Source: Cyanobacteria bacterium FACHB-DQ100 (GTDB lineage Bacteria > Cyanobacteriota > Cyanobacteriia > Leptolyngbyales > Leptolyngbyaceae). Taken from it: a stretch of 64,000 nucleotides of DNA. The position numbers and the translations under genes are program-made. The stretch covers positions 930,001 to 994,000 of the forward strand of contig JACJNW010000028.1 of assembly GCA_014695195.1 (NCBI GenBank), given 5' to 3'. Numbering within the stretch: the first letter of the stretch is position 1; each line of letters begins with the position of its first letter. The notes under the pieces were generated by a model that did no database searches, had not been told where the DNA came from, and saw only the letters and a program-made list of their open reading frames with translations. Shown piece after piece: positions 32,083 through 40,994 of this stretch.

Positions 32083-33168
32083 GTGTCTCGATCGAATCCG
32101 CTTAAATTACTGCTGCTGTCTACTCCGGTTGGCGCGATCGGCTCCGGTTTAGGCGGCGGCGTTGAACTGACGCTCACAAATATTGCCCGATCGCTGATCC
32201 TTCTCAATCATTCAGTGACAGTAGTCGCGCCTGAAGGCTCTGTTCTGGATGGCATTCCGCTAGTGCCGATCGCGGGAAATCTCCAAATTACGGCGCAATC
32301 TCAGGGGCGCGATGCCCTGATTACGCTACCTGCGAATTCAGTGTTGGGGAATGCTTGGGACTATGCGCGGCAAGTTCAGCATGAGTATGATGTGCTGATT
32401 AATTTTGCCTATGATTGGCTGCCGTTCTATCTCACGCCATTTTTTGAACGCCCGATCGCTCATTTAGTCAGCATGGGATCGCTGACCGATGCAATGGATC
32501 AAATCATTGCTCAAGTTGCTGAACAGTTTCCCGCGACGATCGCGGTTCACAGTTTGGCGCAAGCAGAGACATTTTCGTTTCGCGATCGCTGTTTTAATCT
32601 CAAAAATGGCTTTGATTTATCGCAGTACCAATTCAATCCAACCCCAAAAAATCACCTCGCTTGGGTCGGTCGAATCGCACCCGAAAAAGGGTTAGAAGAT
32701 GCCGTCGCTGCCGTTGACCAAATTGGAATTCCGCTGAAAATCTGGGGCGTGCTTCAAGACGAAGCGTACTGGAATCACATTCGAGCAAGCTATCCAGATG
32801 CGCCGCTCGACTATTGCGGCTTCCTCTCTACTCAGGATTTACAAAAAGCGCTGGGAGAATCGAGAGCGTTGTTGATGACTCCGCATTGGGTCGAAGCGTT
32901 TGGCAATGTAGCGATCGAAGCACTAGCCTGCGGCGTTCCGGTGATCGCGTATCGTCGCGGTGGGCCGGCTGAGATTGTGCAGCCGGGTAAAACGGGGTGG
33001 CTGGTTGAACCGGATAGCGTCGCTGGATTAGTTGAGGCGATTTCTAAACTAGAGCAAATCGATCGCGCCGAATGTCGTCAGCAGGCAGAGCGCGAGTATT
33101 CTTTAGAAGCGATCGGAGAGCGGTTAGAAATTTGGCTCGATCGCATTGTACAATCCCAAGATTTATAG
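32083..33168 (+). CDS. Group 1 glycosyltransferase (GT4-like)
   Basis: 361 residues, GT-B fold. The N-terminal half starts LLLLSTPVGAIGSGLGGGVELTLTNIARSLILLNHSVTVVAPEG; the C-terminal half has WVGRIAPEKGLEDAVAA and the EAFGNVAIEALACGVPVIAYRRGGPAEIV motif with the E-x7-E pattern. Starts with GTG (32083). Donor and acceptor are unknown. The LD-carboxypeptidase gene follows 21 bases later, so a cell-envelope role is suggested. Confidence 0.85.
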   Translation: MSRSNPLKLLLLSTPVGAIGSGLGGGVELTLTNIARSLILLNHSVTVVAPEGSVLDGIPLVPIAGNLQITAQSQGRDALITLPANSVLGNAWDYARQVQHEYDVLINFAYDWLPFYLTPFFERPIAHLVSMGSLTDAMDQIIAQVAEQFPATIAVHSLAQAETFSFRDRCFNLKNGFDLSQYQFNPTPKNHLAWVGRIAPEKGLEDAVAAVDQIGIPLKIWGVLQDEAYWNHIRASYPDAPLDYCGFLSTQDLQKALGESRALLMTPHWVEAFGNVAIEALACGVPVIAYRRGGPAEIVQPGKTGWLVEPDSVAGLVEAISKLEQIDRAECRQQAEREYSLEAIGERLEIWLDRIVQSQDL

Positions 33169-33189
33169 ATCGCGAAATTTGTAGATTTT

Positions 33190-34089
33190 ATGAAACGCTG
33201 TCAGCCTCCTGCACCGCTTAAACCTGGCGATCGTCTCTGTGTGATTGCGCCAAGTGGCACCTTACGCGAACTAACTGCCTTCAAACAAGGCATTGAGGTG
33301 TGGAGGCAGCGCGGCTATCAGGTCGAGCTAATGGCTGGCTTTGACGACCAGCATGGTTATCTGGCGGGAACCGATGAACAGCGTCGCGCTCAATTTGCAG
33401 CCGCGCTGAATGATCCGGCTTGTCGCGGAATTTTGTGTGCCCGTGGAGGATGGGGCGGTGCAAGGGTGCTGGAAAAATGGCGCTTTCCCGCCGTTGAACC
33501 GAAATGGCTGATCGGGTTTTCGGATATTACCAGTTTGCTGTGGGCTTATGCAGAACAAGGTGTTTCTGGGGTTCACGCGCCGTTGCTCACGACGATCGCC
33601 GCTGAGCCAGAGTGGTCAAAAAAGCGTTTGTTTGATTGGATTGAAGGGCGTTCTCTGCCTGCGCTTCAAGGGTCAGGCTGGGTAAGAGGTCAAGCGTCTG
33701 GATTGTTATTGCCTGCAAATCTTACGGTCGCGACGCATCTTCTAGGGACACCGTGGCAACCGGATTTTTCGGGGGTGATTTTGGCGATCGAAGATGTCAC
33801 TGAAGCCCCGTATCGCATCGATCGAATGCTGACGCAATGGCGCTTGTGTGGAGAGTTTCGCCATATTCGTGGGATTGCGATCGGGCGATTTAGTAAGTGT
33901 GATCCGCCTGCGGGAATGCCGAGTTTTAGCATTGAAGAAGTGCTACGTGATCGACTCTCTGATCTAGGAATTCCGATCGTATCTGGTTTACCGTTTGGTC
34001 ACGATGGCGAAAATGCAGCGTTGCCTGTGGGAATTCCAGCCGAGATTGATGGCGATCGAGGCGTTCTCAGCTTTCAAGCGAATACTTGA
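33190..34089 (+). CDS. LD-carboxypeptidase (S66 family)
   Basis: 299 residues. Cleaves the L-D bond of tetrapeptide side chains during peptidoglycan recycling (LdcA), or in some members the microcin immunity MccF reaction. Signatures are PPAPLKPGDRLCVIAPSGT, ILCARGGWGGARVLEKW, nucleophile Ser in LIGFSDITSLL, Glu in VILAIEDVTEAPYRIDRMLTQW, and His in GLPFGHDGENAALPVG. Ends 16 bases inside the convergent Uma2 gene. Confidence 0.92.
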   Translation: MKRCQPPAPLKPGDRLCVIAPSGTLRELTAFKQGIEVWRQRGYQVELMAGFDDQHGYLAGTDEQRRAQFAAALNDPACRGILCARGGWGGARVLEKWRFPAVEPKWLIGFSDITSLLWAYAEQGVSGVHAPLLTTIAAEPEWSKKRLFDWIEGRSLPALQGSGWVRGQASGLLLPANLTVATHLLGTPWQPDFSGVILAIEDVTEAPYRIDRMLTQWRLCGEFRHIRGIAIGRFSKCDPPAGMPSFSIEEVLRDRLSDLGIPIVSGLPFGHDGENAALPVGIPAEIDGDRGVLSFQANT

Positions 34090-34646
34090 TCAACCGCAAT
34101 CTCGAAGCCGTTGAGAACTTTTTGAGTCGCGATCGTCTGTCCGGGGCTAAAAATCTGCCAGGATTGGTCGATCGTTCTCACCATGATTAGTTTTGCTTCA
34201 GGAAAGACAAGCCAAACTTCCTCGCAACCGGATTCTAGGTATTCGATCGCTTTCGCAAACATTTCCTCGGCGAAATCGGTCGGAGAAGCAACTTCCGCAA
34301 TTAGAGGATAACTTCGTGGAACCGTAGCACTTTGATTAAACTGAGCAAACAGAGGTGCGGGAAGATAAGCACAATCCGGTCGTCGTCCTTGCTTTTGAGT
34401 CCGACAAGGGGCTTCCGGTAACGCTTTGCCCCCTGGCTCATGTGCTGTCGCATAGTTGTTCCACGCGGTCACAATATTGCCTTGAGCGATTGAGTGCTTA
34501 ACCGTCATTCCTGTTTTTTCAACTAATTCACCATTTACCCATTCCATGTCTTGTGGAGGATTGGCAACGAAATCCTCCAAGGTGAATGGTTTAGAAATTT
34601 CTTCTTGTACTGGTGCAAGAATTTCTTGCGAAACAGTTGCAATCAT
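34074..34646 (-). CDS. Uma2 family endonuclease-like protein (DUF820)
   Basis: 190 residues with the PD-(D/E)xK-like Uma2 fold: FTLEDFVANPPQDMEWVNGELVEKTGMTVKHS, GRRPDCAYLPAPLFAQF, LIAEVASPTDFAEEMFAKAIEYLESGCEEVWLVFPEAKLIMV. Acidic and Lys catalytic positions appear present (RPDCAY, IAEVAS, AKAIEYLE). Uma2 proteins are highly expanded in cyanobacteria; their target is unknown and mobility has been suggested for some. Overlaps the LD-carboxypeptidase 3' end by 16 bases in convergent orientation. Confidence 0.82.
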   Translation of the reverse strand: MIATVSQEILAPVQEEISKPFTLEDFVANPPQDMEWVNGELVEKTGMTVKHSIAQGNIVTAWNNYATAHEPGGKALPEAPCRTQKQGRRPDCAYLPAPLFAQFNQSATVPRSYPLIAEVASPTDFAEEMFAKAIEYLESGCEEVWLVFPEAKLIMVRTIDQSWQIFSPGQTIATQKVLNGFEIAVDQVFA

Positions 34647-34671
34647 TATTTTTTCTCCATGTATTTTACTT

Positions 34672-36474
34672 CTAGCGGGAAAGTGAAGCGATCGAGACTC
34701 CTAGCCATTGCTCGAAGTTCTGCTGCTGAAGCTCGGATGGATTTTCGATCGTCTCAATTCCGTAACTGGTTGCACGCGGTTTTGCAAGCGTCAGCGATCG
34801 CTGCTTCAATTCATCGCCATGGAATACCGTCAACGTAATCGTATCTCCGGGCTGATAATCCTTCAGTCGCTCCTCAAACTGCCCGGAATTGACGCGGAAG
34901 CCATCGATCGCCAGAAGTTCATCACCAGGGTCGATCGCCGCTTTCTGAGCAGGCGAACCCGCTTCGACAAATTTGATCATTTCCCGACCGCCTTCTGTCT
35001 TCACCGTCATTCCAGCAAACGGCGGTAAATTTGGTGTGTCGACGTTCGATCGCAGACGCAATCCAAATGCGGCTAAATATTCGTCAAATGGAAGTTCTTC
35101 CGTTCCGTGAAGATAGCGATCGCAGAAATTTGTTAAATCAAAGCCAGCAATTGATTCGATCGTTGTTTTCAATTGTTCGGGAGTGAAGCCGATTTCGTCT
35201 TTACCAAATTGCTGCCACATCACGCGCATGACATCATCAAACGATCGTTGATTCTGATGCTTGATCCGAATCGCTAAGTCTAACAGCAGCGTCACCATCT
35301 CACCTTTGAGATAATAGGAAATCTGAGAATTGGCACTATTCGCATCGGGACGATAGAGCTTAATCCAAGCATCAAAACTCGATTCGCTTAAGGGTTGCAC
35401 TAAACGTCCGGGCGTTGTCAAATAGCGAGAGACTTCTTGACCCAACGCATTAAGATAAGCCTTTGCATCATAAATTCCTGCACGATAGGGAAAGATTAAA
35501 TCATAGAAGCTGGTTGTTCCTTCACTAAACCAAAGTGACGGCGTGTAATTTTCACCGTCGTAATCAAATACTTCAAGCGCTTTTGGTCGAATTCGTTTCA
35601 CATTCCAAAGATGAAAGAATTCATGAGAAACGAGCTGCATAAAGCGATCGTACTTCTCTTTCGCCCGAAATCCTAAACGCGAATAAATCAAAGAACAGCA
35701 ATCTTTATGCTCTAATCCACCGAAGGAATTTGCAGTTAAATGTAAGAGAAAGAAATAGCGATCGTAAGGCAATCCGCCAAACATTTCAGCCTCAACCTGA
35801 ATGATTTTTTGTGTGTCTTGAACAATGCGATCAACATCTAGTTTTCCTTCTCCCCAAACCACAAATTGATGCGGTTTTCCTAATACTTCAAACGAATAAA
35901 CTTGATGCTGTCCAATCTCAAATGGACTATCGACCAATGTATCGAAATCTTTGGCTTCAAAGGTGTTAGGTGCGATCGCAGGCAGCGCCGTCACAACTTG
36001 CCAATCTGAACGCGGCGGAACGATCGTGACGCGAAAGGGTTGCTTCTCATACCCCGGCACATAAAAGAACAGTGCTGCTCCGTTGAAATACCCGTGATTT
36101 TCATCGAGATGATTCGTCCGTACCGTCAATTCATTGGCAAAAATCTGGTAGTGAACCTCGATCGCCTCTTTACCCTGAGTTTGAATCTGATAGTGATTTT
36201 TAGCTAACTTTTGCCAGGGCGATGCAGATTTGAAACCTTGCAAATGGCGTGAATACTCGCGCACTAAGTACGATCCGGGTGTCCAAACGGGCATCTTGAG
36301 GTCGATCGTTGGCAATGTCCAACCCTGAATTCGCAGCGTCACCTCGAATAAATGCGACTCCGGCTCAGGCATCGCAACGACATACTCAAACGACAAAGCA
36401 CTCTGTGGAGAAGAGTTTGAAATTTCCGCTTCTGGACGTAGCGATCGGATAGCTCCAAACTCTTCGTGATTCAT
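34672..36474 (-). CDS. M61 family aminopeptidase with PDZ domain
   Basis: About 600 residues. N-terminal beta domain (FEYVVAMPEPESHLFEVTLRI), catalytic domain with HEFFHLWNVKRIRP and downstream WFSEGTTSFYD providing the HExxH plus E zinc site, then a C-terminal PDZ domain (AGMTVKTEGGREMIKFVEAGSPAQKAAIDPGDELLAIDGFRVNSG). The M61 type enzyme is glycyl aminopeptidase. No signal peptide, so probably cytoplasmic. ATG 36474 is preferred; an in-frame TTG lies at 36495. Confidence 0.9.
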   Translation of the reverse strand: MNHEEFGAIRSLRPEAEISNSSPQSALSFEYVVAMPEPESHLFEVTLRIQGWTLPTIDLKMPVWTPGSYLVREYSRHLQGFKSASPWQKLAKNHYQIQTQGKEAIEVHYQIFANELTVRTNHLDENHGYFNGAALFFYVPGYEKQPFRVTIVPPRSDWQVVTALPAIAPNTFEAKDFDTLVDSPFEIGQHQVYSFEVLGKPHQFVVWGEGKLDVDRIVQDTQKIIQVEAEMFGGLPYDRYFFLLHLTANSFGGLEHKDCCSLIYSRLGFRAKEKYDRFMQLVSHEFFHLWNVKRIRPKALEVFDYDGENYTPSLWFSEGTTSFYDLIFPYRAGIYDAKAYLNALGQEVSRYLTTPGRLVQPLSESSFDAWIKLYRPDANSANSQISYYLKGEMVTLLLDLAIRIKHQNQRSFDDVMRVMWQQFGKDEIGFTPEQLKTTIESIAGFDLTNFCDRYLHGTEELPFDEYLAAFGLRLRSNVDTPNLPPFAGMTVKTEGGREMIKFVEAGSPAQKAAIDPGDELLAIDGFRVNSGQFEERLKDYQPGDTITLTVFHGDELKQRSLTLAKPRATSYGIETIENPSELQQQNFEQWLGVSIASLSR

Positions 36475-36536
36475 AGCGCTCAACTCCGGCAACAAAGGAT
36501 TTCTCTATCCATCATGCCGCAATTCCACAACCCAAC

Positions 36537-37229
36537 TCACCCCTTTTTAGAGGCTAACGCAGTAAGCTGCTGCAAATTTATCAGATGAATGACCTGCTGC
36601 TTCGGCTCAATCCGAATCCAGCCCTTGCTATCCAGCTTTTCGAGAATTTTGCTCGTTTCCTCAACGGTGATATCGGTTACATCAGCCAGATCTTTGGCAG
36701 GAATATTGAAAATATAAACCCCTGAGCCAGAAGACTGACCGTAGCTTTCAGCTAGCCCGACTAACGTGTTGACAAGCTTAATAGCTGCGGGTTGATGGCG
36801 CAACTGAAATCTAAGATTCGTTTGGCGCAATCGTCGTACCATCAATTGCAGCATTCGATGGTGGAGTTGCGGGTCTTTAAACAGGGTTTGGATAAAGCGC
36901 TGTGCCGAAATGCTCATCAGCCGCACATTAGAGAGCGCAATCACATCGGTCGATCGGGGAGATTCATCCAAAATCGCCATTTCACCGAAAAAGTCGCCGC
37001 GACCGAGGAGCGCCAGCGTTGAAACCTCTTCGCCTGTACCAGAGTGTCGTCGGACTTTGACCCAGCCAGAAACCACAAAATACACAGCATTTCCCCAGGC
37101 ATCTTCCATCAAAACGGCTCTGCCACTGGGGTACTCATGTTCAGTCGCAACGGAGAGCAACCAATCTAGCGTCTCTGGATTTGCCGCCGCGAGTAATGGA
37201 AATAGCTCACTGAAAACTTCAGTCTGCAT
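36537..37229 (-). CDS. Crp/Fnr family transcriptional regulator
   Basis: About 230 residues. The N-terminal cyclic-nucleotide-binding-like barrel has GNAVYFVVSGWVKVRR and RGDFFGEMAILDESPRSTDVIAL, with the Glu and Arg normally contacting a cyclic nucleotide phosphate present. The C-terminal winged helix is IFNIPAKDLADVTDITVEETSKILEKLDSKGWIRIEPKQQVIHL. Whether it binds cAMP or another ligand cannot be told. Starts at ATG 37229, with GTG 37241 possible. Alone between M61 and CysQ-like genes. Confidence 0.88.
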   Translation of the reverse strand: MQTEVFSELFPLLAAANPETLDWLLSVATEHEYPSGRAVLMEDAWGNAVYFVVSGWVKVRRHSGTGEEVSTLALLGRGDFFGEMAILDESPRSTDVIALSNVRLMSISAQRFIQTLFKDPQLHHRMLQLMVRRLRQTNLRFQLRHQPAAIKLVNTLVGLAESYGQSSGSGVYIFNIPAKDLADVTDITVEETSKILEKLDSKGWIRIEPKQQVIHLINLQQLTALASKKG

Positions 37230-37291
37230 CGGATGATCCACTGGGGAAAGAGGTCGTTTTTATCTTTCCCCAATTCTTCACGTGATATTCA

Positions 37292-38143
37292 TCACACCGA
37301 AAGTTGGGGATCAAGAACGGCTCTTAACCGGGGTAAAAGCGCCTCTACCGCCTCTCTTTGCCCAATGACGATCGCTTGCTGATGCGCCAAACTTTCTAAA
37401 TTTAAGACCTCTGGAGTGAACTCGATCGTGTTGCCGTCTAAGTCACAGCACGCCAAGCCCGCAGTTTGTGCAATCGCGATCGGGGCGACCGTGTCCCAAA
37501 CTTTCACGCGGCGATTTAGGTATAGATAGACCTCAGCTTTTCCTAACACCACGTTCATTACTTTTAAGCCGAAGCTTCCAGGCGATCGCAAAAATTCAAT
37601 TTCAGGGATTGATGCAGAGATCTGGCGGGCAGTATTGCGGAAATCTTTATCGCCAATAATGATGCGGTAGGAATCGACTCGCGCTTGCGGAATCTTACAA
37701 AGCTCCGGCTCATCGTCTCCGATCGTCTGCCACACGCCTAATGATTTTCCACCGTAATAAAGAGCATCCTGCTCCGGTGCATAAATCCAACCCGCGATCG
37801 GCGATTGGTGTTCCAGAAGTCCAACTAACACTGCATAATCCGGATCGCCGTGAATAAAATCCTGGGTGCCATCGAGCGGATCAATACACCAGAGTCGATC
37901 GTACTCTTCCTGATACTGTTTGCGAGAGGCAGCGTTTTCTTCAGTAATGATGCCGTCGTTGGGAAAAAGCGTAGTGAAGAATTCAGAAAGCTGTCGATCA
38001 AGCGCTTGATCGACTGTGGTGACAAAATCACCGGGTTCCTTCTGAAAGACTTCGTAGTTCTGGGTGGAAAGGGTTTTGGCTTGTTGTCCACACGATCGAA
38101 CAATGCGCCGGATCTCGGTCAACTGGGCGGGAGTGAAAATCAT
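37292..38143 (-). CDS. Inositol monophosphatase / 3',5'-bisphosphate nucleotidase family (CysQ-like)
   Basis: 283 residues. Metal-dependent phosphatase with the family set: GDFVTTVDQALDRQL, ITEENAAS, IDPLDGTQDFIHGDPDYAVLVGLL and the C-terminal VKVWDTVAPIAIAQTAGLACCDLDGN. Substrate could be PAP/PAPS or inositol or fructose phosphates; CysQ is favoured by resemblance only. The open frame reaches 38269, but ATG 38143 (MIFTPAQLTE) is the natural start. The 59-aa zinc-ribbon and PIN/TRAM genes lie just upstream on the same strand. Confidence 0.85.
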   Translation of the reverse strand: MIFTPAQLTEIRRIVRSCGQQAKTLSTQNYEVFQKEPGDFVTTVDQALDRQLSEFFTTLFPNDGIITEENAASRKQYQEEYDRLWCIDPLDGTQDFIHGDPDYAVLVGLLEHQSPIAGWIYAPEQDALYYGGKSLGVWQTIGDDEPELCKIPQARVDSYRIIIGDKDFRNTARQISASIPEIEFLRSPGSFGLKVMNVVLGKAEVYLYLNRRVKVWDTVAPIAIAQTAGLACCDLDGNTIEFTPEVLNLESLAHQQAIVIGQREAVEALLPRLRAVLDPQLSV

Positions 38144-38231
38144 GGACAGAGGGTGAAGGATGACAGGAGCGATCGTAGAAGACAGATTCTGAAAGCACAA
38201 CCGGATACACAAAGATTTTATCGTTGAGATT

Positions 38232-38411
38232 TTATCGTTTGTGCGCTTTCCAGGTTCCACCGTAAACATAGAAGGGATTATTTTGGCTCACTTGATCCCA
38301 ACAGCTTCGACAAGCAAAAATCCACTCACCAGACTCATCGCATTGAATACGGTAGAGAACAGGAGCGGATTTTTCACAAAGAGAACAAGTTTTTTCTCGA
38401 TCGCGACTCAT
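38232..38411 (-). CDS. 59-aa zinc-ribbon-like small protein
   Basis: Found by reading the minus strand; it is a complete 60-codon frame from ATG 38411 to TAA 38232. The product begins MSRDREKTCSLCEKSAPVLYR and ends FYVYGGTWKAHKR. Two CxxC knuckles, C9-C12 and C34-C37 (ACRSCW), plus C24 suggest a zinc ribbon. The start is 4 bases after the PIN/TRAM stop, so they are probably one operon. Overlaps the unused N-terminal extension of the CysQ-like frame in another frame. The conserved look (Trp, Cys pairs) makes a real gene likely; function unknown. Confidence 0.72.
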   Translation of the reverse strand: MSRDREKTCSLCEKSAPVLYRIQCDESGEWIFACRSCWDQVSQNNPFYVYGGTWKAHKR

Positions 38412-38415
38412 GGAT

Positions 38416-39495
38416 TTACGCTAAAGCTGAAGCTTTTGGTTTAGCAAAGATCATACGACCTGCGGAAGTCTGCAAAGAGCTGGTGACGATCACTTGAAGC
38501 TCTCCACCAACATAGCTGCGCCCATCTTCAACCACAACCATCGTGCCGTCATCAAGATAGCCAATCCCTTGAGCGGGTTCTTTCCCTTCTCGCAGAATTT
38601 TTAGATCAATGCTATCTCCTGGTAAGTAGGACGGGCGAATCGCTTGAGTCAAATCATTGACGTTCAGAACGGGGACTTTCTGAACGGTTGCAACTTTATT
38701 CAGGTTGTAATCGGTGGTCAGTAGGGTTCCGTTGATTTCTTGAACGAGACGCACCAGCTTCGCGTCTACAGTTGGGATATCGTCGTAGTCTGCGGGATGA
38801 ATGACCACACGATCGGGATAGGTTTCTCGAATCCGATTGAGAATGTCGAGTCCTCGCCGTCCCCGGACTCGTTTTTGGTCGTTCGAGGCATCTGCAACCT
38901 GCTGGAGTTCTTGCAGAATGAACTGCGGCACGAGTAGCTGACCTTCGAGAAAGCCTGTATCCAACAGGTCGGCAATTCGACCATCGATAATGCAGCTTGT
39001 ATCGAGGACTTTTGTGGTGGCAGCTTTGATCGTGCCTTCAGAGAGCAGGAGCGTTTCAGCGCTGCTGGGATTGATCAGGCGTAAAAGCGATCGACCATGC
39101 ACATCCGCAAGCGACATGCCTGAAACTGCAAACATGATGCTACCAACCACAGCCGTGAGCGGTTTGAGAAACGAGAATTCCGATGGAATCGGCAGCAGGA
39201 AAATCGGTGCAAGCAGCAAATTCGCGACCAAAAGCCCAATCACGAGACCGACTGAGCGACTGAGTAGGGTATAAGCTGGAAGTTGCCGGACATCACGTTC
39301 GATTCGGCGAAAGGTTGTCTGGGCGACAAGCCCGATCGCTAAACCAAAAATTGCACCAAACCCGCCACAAACCCAGCGGAGTGCTTCTGGATTTGAGACT
39401 TGTTGCAGTACACTTCCAGGCAGTGCTTCAATGCCGTGAAAGCCAGTTTCCGCCCCTGCTAGGATAAATGAGATGATGATAATTGCGTCGAGCAT
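38416..39495 (-). CDS. PIN/TRAM domain membrane protein (YacL-like)
   Basis: 359 residues. Four N-terminal hydrophobic segments (MLDAIIIISFILAGAETGF; LRWVCGGFGAIFGLAIGLVAQ; SVGLVIGLLVANLLLAPIFLLPI; LTAVVGSIMFAVSGMSLA), a PIN RNase domain (VLDTSCIIDGRIADLLDTGFLEGQLLVPQFILQELQQVADASNDQKRVRGRRGLDIL...NGTLLTTDYNLNKVA) with conserved Asp residues, and a C-terminal TRAM domain (SYLPGDSIDLKILREGKEPAQGIGYLDDGTMVVVEDG). ATG 39495 is the family start. Probably an integral-membrane ribonuclease; the RNA target is unknown. Confidence 0.9.
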   Translation of the reverse strand: MLDAIIIISFILAGAETGFHGIEALPGSVLQQVSNPEALRWVCGGFGAIFGLAIGLVAQTTFRRIERDVRQLPAYTLLSRSVGLVIGLLVANLLLAPIFLLPIPSEFSFLKPLTAVVGSIMFAVSGMSLADVHGRSLLRLINPSSAETLLLSEGTIKAATTKVLDTSCIIDGRIADLLDTGFLEGQLLVPQFILQELQQVADASNDQKRVRGRRGLDILNRIRETYPDRVVIHPADYDDIPTVDAKLVRLVQEINGTLLTTDYNLNKVATVQKVPVLNVNDLTQAIRPSYLPGDSIDLKILREGKEPAQGIGYLDDGTMVVVEDGRSYVGGELQVIVTSSLQTSAGRMIFAKPKASALA

Positions 39496-39827
39496 AATGG
39501 CACTGGAGACGCATTGGAGCGTCTGTACGGGAAAATTGCGAGTCAAGCAAAACGATGAAGCACTGCACCCAGTCACGCGAAGTTACCGGATCGATGGGAA
39601 TTTGATGCAAATCAAATTCGCTAAATACTGTCAGGCTTACGAACCGCTTGACTTGGCATCATTATATCCTGCTTGTTCGTGGATTCCTGCCCCCAAATGC
39701 TTATCTGATGGGGGGTTTACCTCACTCTGCCGCATTTTGTGATACAAAGTTTAGCGATTTCTGAGAAGCGATCGCCTCTTTTGCTCTACATTTCCCGAAA
39801 TTGAGTTTGAAAAATAAGTTACAAGTC
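39496..39827. other. Non-coding region between PIN/TRAM and hemW
   Basis: 332 bases between divergent genes. It contains an AGACGC/GCGTCT hairpin near 39507-39524, a 9-bp palindrome at 39598-39619 and a CCCCC/GGGGG pair near 39691-39715, and a HIP1 site near 39768. No conserved ORF seen. Likely holds promoters for both genes. Confidence 0.5.
39598..39619. promoter_or_regulatory. Palindrome GAATTTGAT/ATCAAATTC
   Basis: Two perfect 9-base arms (39598-39606 and 39611-39619) flank GCAA. AT-rich dyads of this sort can be operators or hairpins. It lies about 105 bases upstream of the PIN/TRAM start. Confidence 0.35.
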
Positions 39828-40994
39828 ATGGAATTTAACATTCCAAGTTCGGCGTATATTCATATTCCGTTTTGCCGCAGACGGTGTTTCTACTGCGACT
39901 TTCCGATTTCTGTAGTCGGGGATCAACGCAACGGCAGCAATTTTAGAACGATCGTCAATTATGTCGATAAATTGTGTCAAGAAATTGATCAGACTACAAA
40001 TTTAGGTGAACCGTTAAGAACTGTGTTTTTTGGTGGGGGAACTCCTTCGCTTTTATCGGTTTCACAATTGCGGCAGATTTTAGAGCGGCTCGATCGTCAG
40101 TTTGGAATTCTTCCTGATGCGGAGATTTCGATGGAGATTGATCCGGGTACGTTCGACCTCGCGCAAGTTCAGGGATTCAAATCAGCCGGAGTCAATCGCT
40201 TCAGTTTAGGGGTGCAGGCGTTTCAATCTGATATTCTCAAAGCTTGTGGAAGAACTCACACGGTTGAAGATATTTATCATTCGATCGATCTACTTCATCA
40301 AGCAGAAATCAAAAATTACAGCTTAGATTTAATCTCAGGTCTTCCCCATCAAACGATCAAGATTTGGCAGGATTCTCTCGATCGCGCAATTGCACTTTCA
40401 CCCGCACATTTATCGATCTACGATCTAACGATCGAACCGCAAACGCCCTTTGGCAAACAATTAAAGCCGGGTGAAAAACCTTTACCCTCAGATGAATTAA
40501 CCGCAGATTTCTATCGATTTGCTCAACAGAAATTGACGAAAGCTGGTTTTGAGCATTATGAAATCTCAAACTATGCGAAACCCGGCTATCAATGTCAACA
40601 CAATCGCGTGTATTGGGAGAACCGATCGTTCTACGGTTTTGGGATGGGCGCGACGAGTTTTCTGAACGGCGATCGCGTTTCTCGACCGCGTAAGCTGCTT
40701 GAGTATTACGCTTGGCTTGAAGCACCACAATTAGACTCTGAGACAACCCAAGCTGAGCACTTATTAGATAGTTTAATGGTGGGATTGCGATTGCAAGAAG
40801 GAATTGATTTGAAGCAGCTAAGAGAGCGGTTTGGAGAGGGTGCGATCGCTCAAATTCTAGACTGCTTACAGCCCTACAAAAAAGTGTCCTGGGTCGAAAT
40901 CACGCCAGGAAGAATTAAGCTCACTGATCCCGAAGGCTTTCTTTTCTCAAATGTGATTTTAACGAAGCTATTTGCACGATTCGACGAAGATTAA
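39828..40994 (+). CDS. hemW: Radical SAM protein HemW (heme chaperone / coproporphyrinogen dehydrogenase-like)
   Basis: About 388 residues. Radical SAM cluster CRRRCFYCDF within AYIHIPFCRRRCFYCDFPIS, with GGGTPS, MEIDPGTFDLAQVQGFKSAGVNRFSLGVQAF and the C-terminal HemN-like domain (FEHYEISNYAKPGYQCQHNRVYWENRSFYGFGMGA). HemW binds and delivers heme; many are annotated as HemN but lack its extra features. ATG 39828 preferred over an in-frame TTG at 39801. Convergent with the PAP2 gene, with no gap. Confidence 0.93.
   Translation: MEFNIPSSAYIHIPFCRRRCFYCDFPISVVGDQRNGSNFRTIVNYVDKLCQEIDQTTNLGEPLRTVFFGGGTPSLLSVSQLRQILERLDRQFGILPDAEISMEIDPGTFDLAQVQGFKSAGVNRFSLGVQAFQSDILKACGRTHTVEDIYHSIDLLHQAEIKNYSLDLISGLPHQTIKIWQDSLDRAIALSPAHLSIYDLTIEPQTPFGKQLKPGEKPLPSDELTADFYRFAQQKLTKAGFEHYEISNYAKPGYQCQHNRVYWENRSFYGFGMGATSFLNGDRVSRPRKLLEYYAWLEAPQLDSETTQAEHLLDSLMVGLRLQEGIDLKQLRERFGEGAIAQILDCLQPYKKVSWVEITPGRIKLTDPEGFLFSNVILTKLFARFDED

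Noticed and set aside
38144-38269. N-terminal extension of the CysQ-like frame
   Set aside because: Natural start MIFTPAQL at 38143; the extension overlaps the zinc-ribbon small gene.
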